This document shows positions 6,795 to 9,993 of a stretch of 9,993 bases of DNA, piece after piece. The translations under genes were made by a program, and so were the position numbers. Origin of the DNA: an uncultured Flavobacteriales bacterium (GTDB lineage Bacteria > Bacteroidota > Bacteroidia > Flavobacteriales_D > Crocinitomicaceae); contig CALJKJ010000038.1 of NCBI GenBank assembly GCA_937973685.1, positions 1 through 9,993 of the forward strand. The letters run 5' to 3'. The notes under the pieces are model-generated. The model made no database searches and was not told the DNA's origin. It saw only the letters and a program-made list of their open reading frames with translations. The first letter of the stretch is position 1, and every line of letters starts with the position of its first letter.

Positions 6795-7361
6795 TTAGTT
6801 TTTCACGCGTTCAACGTAAACTCCTGTTCGTGTATCAATTTTAATAACTTCACCCATATCGATAAACAATGGAACTTTTACTTCAGCACCTGTAGCAATT
6901 GTTGCAGGTTTCATTGAATTTGTTGCTGTATCACCTTTAACTCCTGGTTCCGTGTACGTTACTTCAGAAATAATATACATTGGTAATTCAACTACCATTG
7001 GAACTTCATCGTTTGCATCGTACAAGATATTACAAATCATTCCTTCTAATAAGAAAGCTGGTTTTTCCACCATTTTTGATGGAATATTAACTTGCTCGAA
7101 TGTTTCATTATTCATGAAGATAAAATCACTTTCTTCTTGGTATAAATATTGATATTCGCGGTTTTCAACACGAACAATATCAATTTTGTGACCTGCAGAA
7201 AAGGTATTGTCTATCACTTTTCCTGTTTCAATTACACGCATTTTCGTACGAACAAAAGCAGGACCTTTTCCTGGTTTTACGTGTTGGAATTCGATTATTT
7301 GACAGATTTTGTCGTTGTGCTTGATGCAAAGTCCGTTTCTGATATCAGCTGTAGTTGCCAT
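6795..7361 (-). CDS. efp: Elongation factor P
   Basis: A 188-residue, full-length EF-P, the tRNA-shaped factor that binds between ribosomal P and E sites and relieves stalling at consecutive prolines. The N-terminal KOW-like domain (1-~64) carries the loop H-V-K-P-G-K-G-P-A-F (27-36), whose tip Lys32 corresponds to E. coli Lys34, the modified residue. The middle OB domain (~65-127) and C-terminal OB domain (~128-188) follow, with the conserved ending I-D-T-R-T-G-x-Y-x-E-R-V. The lysine tip indicates a lysine-modified or unmodified type rather than the arginine-rhamnosylated type. No modification enzyme (EpmA/EpmB, YmfI or EarP-like) is in this window. The gene has its own promoter and terminator and is divergent from tatA, so it is probably transcribed alone. 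Confidence 0.97.
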   Translation of the reverse strand: MATTADIRNGLCIKHNDKICQIIEFQHVKPGKGPAFVRTKMRVIETGKVIDNTFSAGHKIDIVRVENREYQYLYQEESDFIFMNNETFEQVNIPSKMVEKPAFLLEGMICNILYDANDEVPMVVELPMYIISEVTYTEPGVKGDTATNSMKPATIATGAEVKVPLFIDMGEVIKIDTRTGVYVERVKN

Positions 7362-7380
7362 GCTTTCTATTTTTTTGCGA

Positions 7381-7408
7381 CAAATATAATGAATTTCATA
7401 TGAATCAA
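7381..7408 (-). promoter_or_regulatory. efp promoter (Bacteroidetes -33/-7 type)
   Basis: On the minus strand a TTG (7408-7406) is followed after 17 bases by TATATTTG (7388-7381), an exact TAnnTTTG match. Transcription would start about 7373-7378, giving a leader of 12-17 bases before the efp ATG. This is the best-formed promoter in the window. Confidence 0.6.
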
Positions 7409-7464
7409 TTCTGTTAAAAATAATGAAACCTAATTGAAAACGTTTTTATTATTGGAATTAGCAT

Positions 7465-7472
7465 TACTTTTG
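7465..7472 (+). promoter_or_regulatory. -7 box of the tatA promoter
   Basis: TACTTTTG fits TAnnTTTG exactly. No clear -33 TTG is present; a T-run near 7442-7447 is at the right distance. Transcription would start near 7476-7480, only a few bases before the ATGATG at 7482, so the mRNA may be leaderless or nearly so. This placement also argues against the in-frame TTG at 7434 as the translation start. Confidence 0.45.
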
Positions 7473-7481
7473 CAATACGTT

Positions 7482-7886
7482 ATGATGAATATTCCTTTAT
7501 TTCTTGGTGATGTAGCAGGTTCAGAAATTTTACTGATCATGCTCTTTATTCTTATTTTTTTTGGTGCAAACAGTATACCTGGAATTGCTCGTACTATGGG
7601 AAAAACGATGCGACAAATCAAAGATGCATCGCAAGAAGTTCAAAACGAAATCAGAAAATCGGGTGGGGATATCAAAGGTGATTTTAACTTACAAAAAATG
7701 GTTGACGATTCAGTCAATGACATTGCACAACCGTTCAAAGAACATGCGCGCACATTGGATCAAGCTTTGGAATTTGAACCACCTAAGACTTTCGTTAAGC
7801 CACTAACTAGTGAAGAAAAACCTGCAATTGAACTACCATCAGAGGATGAATTGGCAGGGAATGATTTAGAAAAAGGAAATCAATAA
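7482..7886 (+). CDS. tatA: Sec-independent protein translocase TatA
   Basis: A 134-residue TatA/B-family protein. From the first ATG (7482; a second in-frame ATG follows directly) it has a short N-terminus, one transmembrane helix (about 11-28) and the hinge F-F-G-A-N-S-I-P (26-33). An amphipathic helix follows (about 33-60, with A-R-T-M-G-K-T-M-R-Q-I-K), then a long acidic, proline-containing tail. This is the plan of the pore-forming partner of the Tat system, which exports folded, often cofactor-bearing proteins with twin-arginine signals. The open frame extends upstream to a TTG at 7434, but the promoter position and domain shape support 7482. TatA versus TatB cannot be told from sequence with certainty; the F-G hinge favours TatA. 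No tatC is in the window. It is divergent from efp and convergent with the next gene. Confidence 0.88.
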   Translation: MMNIPLFLGDVAGSEILLIMLFILIFFGANSIPGIARTMGKTMRQIKDASQEVQNEIRKSGGDIKGDFNLQKMVDDSVNDIAQPFKEHARTLDQALEFEPPKTFVKPLTSEEKPAIELPSEDELAGNDLEKGNQ

Positions 7887-7915
7887 ATCCCGAATCACTG
7901 AGTTTCATCGGGATT
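7886..7915. terminator. Hairpin between convergent tatA and membrane-protein genes
   Basis: AATCCCGA (7886-7893) and TCGGGATT (7908-7915) form a perfect 8-bp stem around a 14-base loop, beginning at the last base of the tatA stop codon and ending 11 bases from the stop codon of the opposite gene. There is no long T-run on either side, so termination efficiency is uncertain, but the position suits a bidirectional terminator. Confidence 0.6.
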
Positions 7916-7926
7916 CTCTATTATTT

Positions 7927-8469
7927 TCAATCGTTTTCTTCGTGTTCTGAAGCGCTAATAACAACACCTTTTCGTATTTCAGGGTGACTAATTTCTCCGC
8001 CTGATGTTCCAACTTCACGTGCAAAAAATGCCGCGATAAATCCGATTATTAAAACGATAAGGGATGCAATCAAGGCCATCGATTTCTTTTTCCATTCTAA
8101 GAAAATAGCGATCAAGGAAAGTACTATAATTCCCCACATAAAAGGCATTAAACCTTCTGCTTTTTCTTCGTGTTCGTGAATATAATGTTCACGCTCTTCT
8201 TCCATTTTCTTGATCATTTCAGGCGGACAAACACACGATTTATCGTTGCACATGTTCATGGCAACAGATTTTTCTGCAATTTCTTCAGCACCTTCTCCAG
8301 TTGAAAAAGCTGGAATAGCTGAAATTCCTGCAATTAGAAATAAGGACAAACCAACGCGTCTAACAACGCTCGATTTCATTAAAATCCCTGTAAACAAAAC
8401 CAAACATCCTAAAATCAAACCGATGATAGGGAAATGGTTAACAACTAAATGTAAATGTGCTGCATTCAT
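7927..8469 (-). CDS. Four-helix membrane protein with Cys/His-rich loop (DUF2231-like)
   Basis: A 180-residue membrane protein with hydrophobic helices near 10-31, 38-56, 108-124 and 131-150. The N-terminus, M-N-A-A-H-L-H-L-V-V-N-H-F-P-I-I-G, and the segment G-E-I-S-H-P-E-I-R (158-166) after the last helix resemble DUF2231-type membrane proteins; this is recognition by eye and not firm. Histidines 5, 7 and 12 lie at the mouth of the first helix and could bind haem or metal. The loop between helices 2 and 3 (about 57-106) contains three cysteines within eight residues (74, 79, 81) and a charged His/Glu run (H-Y-I-H-E-H-E-E, 95-102), suggestive of metal binding. The tail is acidic. It starts 38 bases after the FAD-oxidoreductase stop on the same strand, so co-transcription is likely. 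Function is unknown. Confidence 0.8.
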   Translation of the reverse strand: MNAAHLHLVVNHFPIIGLILGCLVLFTGILMKSSVVRRVGLSLFLIAGISAIPAFSTGEGAEEIAEKSVAMNMCNDKSCVCPPEMIKKMEEEREHYIHEHEEKAEGLMPFMWGIIVLSLIAIFLEWKKKSMALIASLIVLIIGFIAAFFAREVGTSGGEISHPEIRKGVVISASEHEEND

Positions 8470-8507
8470 AACTTTTATTTTTTACAATGTACAAAAAATG
8501 GATTGAT

Positions 8508-9644
8508 CTACGTCAATAAATGTGCTAAATCTTCACCAACTTTCGAACCAATTGCAATTCCCATTCCTCCCATGCGCACGCCAACCACATAATTCAATTT
8601 TTTCTCGATAATTGGTTTTTTTTCACTTCCCACACCCATGATTCCAGACCATTGGTAATCAATAGAAAAGGGTTGATTTGGAATAATGACTTCTTTTAAC
8701 AAATTGGTTAATGCTGAAATGATTTCTGTTGTTTGCTCAAATTTAGTAGTTGTTTCACCTTCAAAATCCAAGTTTCTTCCGCCACCCAATAGAATACGTT
8801 TTCCAACATTTCTAAAGTAATAATAGCCACAATCGTAATGAAACGTGCTGTCTAAAGTTAAGTTAGTTAGTTCATTTGTTACAATAACTTGTGCACGAGC
8901 TGGATGCACTGAAGACATTCCCAAAAGTTCTTGCGCAAAACCATTGACAGCAATTGCCATTTTTTTAGTTTTTATTTCTCCGAAATTTGTTTGAAGTATA
9001 ACACCATCTGCATGCGATTCAAATGTATTCAAAGCTACACCATACAGGCATATTATGCTCTTTTCGCTGAGCAGTCTTGTTGTTTCTTGAAGTAATTTCC
9101 CGGTATCAATCGACCCTTCTAAACGGTTGTGAAATCCGCCAATGATAGATAGAAAACCATATTTTTCAGCTACATTTTTAGAGTATGAAAAGCAAGCCTT
9201 TTCTCCCGTTATTTTGAATACTTCTTCGTTTAAAAAATCTATTTTTTGCAGGGCATTCCTTGCGACAATACTTTGTTTTTCATGGATTAAGTCCCATGAC
9301 CCATTTTGCTGGTAATCAATTGATTTATCAGAAAAACGTTCGCGTAATTTTTGCAATCCTTCGTACCGCATTGCAATTGTTTCCCAGACGGAATTGGCAG
9401 ATTGCTGTTGTAAATCATCTAAAAGTTCAGTGACACTTCCGAAACAGGCAAAGCCAGCATTTTTTGTGCTTGCACCAGTAGATAAATACCCTCTTTCAAT
9501 CAAAACTATTTTTGCTGAAGGGTGTAATTTTCTGAGTTCAAATGCGGTTGCAGTACCAACAATTCCGGCACCCACGACTAAAAAATCGATATCTTCTAAA
9601 ATAACTTGTTTTTCCCAAAAACTTAAGCTGTTAAATTGTAACAT
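8508..9644 (-). CDS. FAD-dependent oxidoreductase, D-amino-acid oxidase (DAO) family
   Basis: A 378-residue flavoenzyme. After a short N-terminal extension (1-18) comes the dinucleotide-binding motif V-V-G-A-G-I-V-G (23-30) with an acidic strand end (V-L-I-E-R, 47-51). The DAO-typical G-A-S-T-K-N-A-G (57-64) then contacts the flavin. Residues about 75-330 hold the substrate domain, including R-A-Q-V-I-V-T-N (250-257) and an L-L-G-G-G-R strand (285-290). The C-terminus returns to the FAD site with W-S-G-I-M (332-336) and M-G-G-M-G-I-A-I-G (358-366). Relatives oxidise glycine, sarcosine, D-amino acids or related amines; the substrate is not readable from sequence. No signal peptide or membrane anchor is seen, so it is cytoplasmic. 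It is the first gene of a likely pair with the Cys/His-loop membrane protein, and is divergent from the last gene of the window. Confidence 0.88.
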   Translation of the reverse strand: MLQFNSLSFWEKQVILEDIDFLVVGAGIVGTATAFELRKLHPSAKIVLIERGYLSTGASTKNAGFACFGSVTELLDDLQQQSANSVWETIAMRYEGLQKLRERFSDKSIDYQQNGSWDLIHEKQSIVARNALQKIDFLNEEVFKITGEKACFSYSKNVAEKYGFLSIIGGFHNRLEGSIDTGKLLQETTRLLSEKSIICLYGVALNTFESHADGVILQTNFGEIKTKKMAIAVNGFAQELLGMSSVHPARAQVIVTNELTNLTLDSTFHYDCGYYYFRNVGKRILLGGGRNLDFEGETTTKFEQTTEIISALTNLLKEVIIPNQPFSIDYQWSGIMGVGSEKKPIIEKKLNYVVGVRMGGMGIAIGSKVGEDLAHLLT

Positions 9645-9649
9645 GTACC

Positions 9650-9680
9650 TTGATTTACTGAACTTTTTTGTTGATATTTG
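9650..9680 (+). promoter_or_regulatory. Possible promoter for the right-edge exported-protein gene
   Basis: TTG (9650-9652), 20 bases, then GATATTTG (9673-9680), one mismatch from TAnnTTTG. If used, the leader would be about 60 bases and would contain the inverted repeat at 9688-9718. Confidence 0.3.
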
Positions 9681-9687
9681 TATGTTG

Positions 9688-9718
9688 TAGTTACGAATTT
9701 AAATCAAATTTGTAACTA
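9688..9718. repeat. 31-base near-perfect inverted repeat in a divergent intergenic region
   Basis: Arms TAGTTACGAATTT (9688-9700) and AAATTTGTAACTA (9706-9718) surround a 5-base spacer. Twelve of 13 positions are complementary and the odd pair is G-T, so as plus-strand RNA all 13 positions pair. It lies between the FAD-oxidoreductase and the divergent exported-protein gene. It could be a dimeric repressor operator or an mRNA hairpin. There is no T-run, so it does not look like a terminator. Confidence 0.6.
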
Positions 9719-9748
9719 ATGATTTTTTACAGCGTTTTTAAACAGTTT

Positions 9749-9993
9749 ATGAGACTTATATTTCTTTGCATAATTGGTTTACTTTTTTCAGTTAATACGG
9801 CGTTTTCACAGGTGATGATTCCTGTTCAAATCACGACTAAAAATGCGCTAACTGACACCAAAGAAGGAGGAATTGTTTTAAAAGTTTATGATGGAACAAC
9901 CATTGTTAAAACAATTTCTTCAGATGCAAATGGATTGATCAAATTTACTATTCCAGGCGGAAAAAAATACCGAGTTGAATTTTCGAAAGCTGG
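9749..9993 (+). CDS. Exported protein, N-terminal part only (cut by window edge)
   Basis: The frame is open from ATG 9749-9751 to the right edge (81 complete codons). Residues 1-21 (M-R-L-I-F-L-C-I-I-G-L-L-F-S ... F-S-Q) form a clean Sec signal peptide. The visible mature part has alternating beta-strand character (G-I-V-L-K-V-Y-D, then S-D-A-N-G-L-I-K-F-T-I-P and a basic G-G-K-K-Y-R-V). This pattern is typical of a transthyretin-like or CNA-B-like beta-sandwich at the start of many Bacteroidetes surface proteins, but too little is seen to name a family. An in-frame ATG at 9719 would add ten residues; 9749 is preferred because it gives a standard signal peptide. Confidence 0.75.
   Translation, partial: MRLIFLCIIGLLFSVNTAFSQVMIPVQITTKNALTDTKEGGIVLKVYDGTTIVKTISSDANGLIKFTIPGGKKYRVEFSKA

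Noticed and set aside
7149..7403. Plus-strand open frame of 84 codons opposite efp
   Set aside because: Antisense shadow of a highly conserved gene; composition reflects the efp codons.
7434..7481. Upstream TTG extension of tatA adding 16 residues
   Set aside because: The TTG lies before the likely transcription start, and the added residues would displace the standard short TatA N-terminus.
8210..8506. Plus-strand open frame of 98 codons opposite the four-helix membrane protein
   Set aside because: Antisense to a gene with clear transmembrane pattern; no family resemblance or promoter.
1..9993. CRISPR array, tRNA, rRNA, insertion sequence or phage genes
   Set aside because: I looked for repeated spacer units, tRNA-like folds, transposase or integrase motifs and terminal inverted repeats on both strands and found none.

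Overview
This AT-rich window looks like ordinary chromosomal DNA from a member of the Bacteroidetes (Bacteroidota), most likely order Flavobacteriales. Several things point there. Starts lack Shine-Dalgarno sequences. Promoter -7 boxes fit the Bacteroidetes TAnnTTTG consensus (clear ones lie at 6138-6145, 7381-7388 and 7465-7472). The gene families are also typical of the group: an S41 peptidase with a long C-terminal region, a DUF1573 lipoprotein, a DUF2452-like protein and a stand-alone TatA. The order-level placement is inference from gene content. I see no tRNA, rRNA, CRISPR array, insertion sequence, prophage gene or attachment site. No gene-free stretch exceeds about 180 bases.

Layout. 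(1) 1-2117, minus: an exported S41/CtpA-type protease followed 3 bases later by a DUF1573 lipoprotein that runs off the left edge. (2) 2299-3204, plus: a secreted NlpC/P60 cysteine peptidase, overlapping tail-to-tail by 14 bases with a minus-strand gene for a 170-residue multi-pass membrane protein. (3) 3733-6145, minus: a polyamine operon. A promoter drives a fused S-adenosylmethionine decarboxylase-spermidine synthase, whose 3' end overlaps an agmatinase-type ureohydrolase, and a hairpin terminator closes the operon. (4) 6232-7408, minus: elongation factor P with its own promoter and terminator, then a DUF2452-like cytoplasmic protein. (5) 7465-7915, plus: tatA, divergent from efp, ending at a hairpin shared with the convergent neighbour. 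(6) 7927-9644, minus: a D-amino-acid-oxidase-type FAD enzyme followed by a four-helix membrane protein with a Cys/His-rich loop. (7) 9749-9993, plus: the start of an exported protein cut by the right edge.

How they work together. Agmatinase would turn agmatine into putrescine, and the fusion enzyme would decarboxylate AdoMet and transfer its aminopropyl group to putrescine, giving spermidine. The arginine decarboxylase needed to make agmatine is not in the window. The secreted proteases and the lipoprotein belong to envelope maintenance; EF-P and TatA are housekeeping.

I found no convincing undescribed multi-gene system. The points most worth a second look are the fused SpeD-SpeE with its overlapping agmatinase, the cysteine/histidine loop in the 180-residue membrane protein, and a near-perfect 31-base inverted repeat in the last divergent intergenic region.
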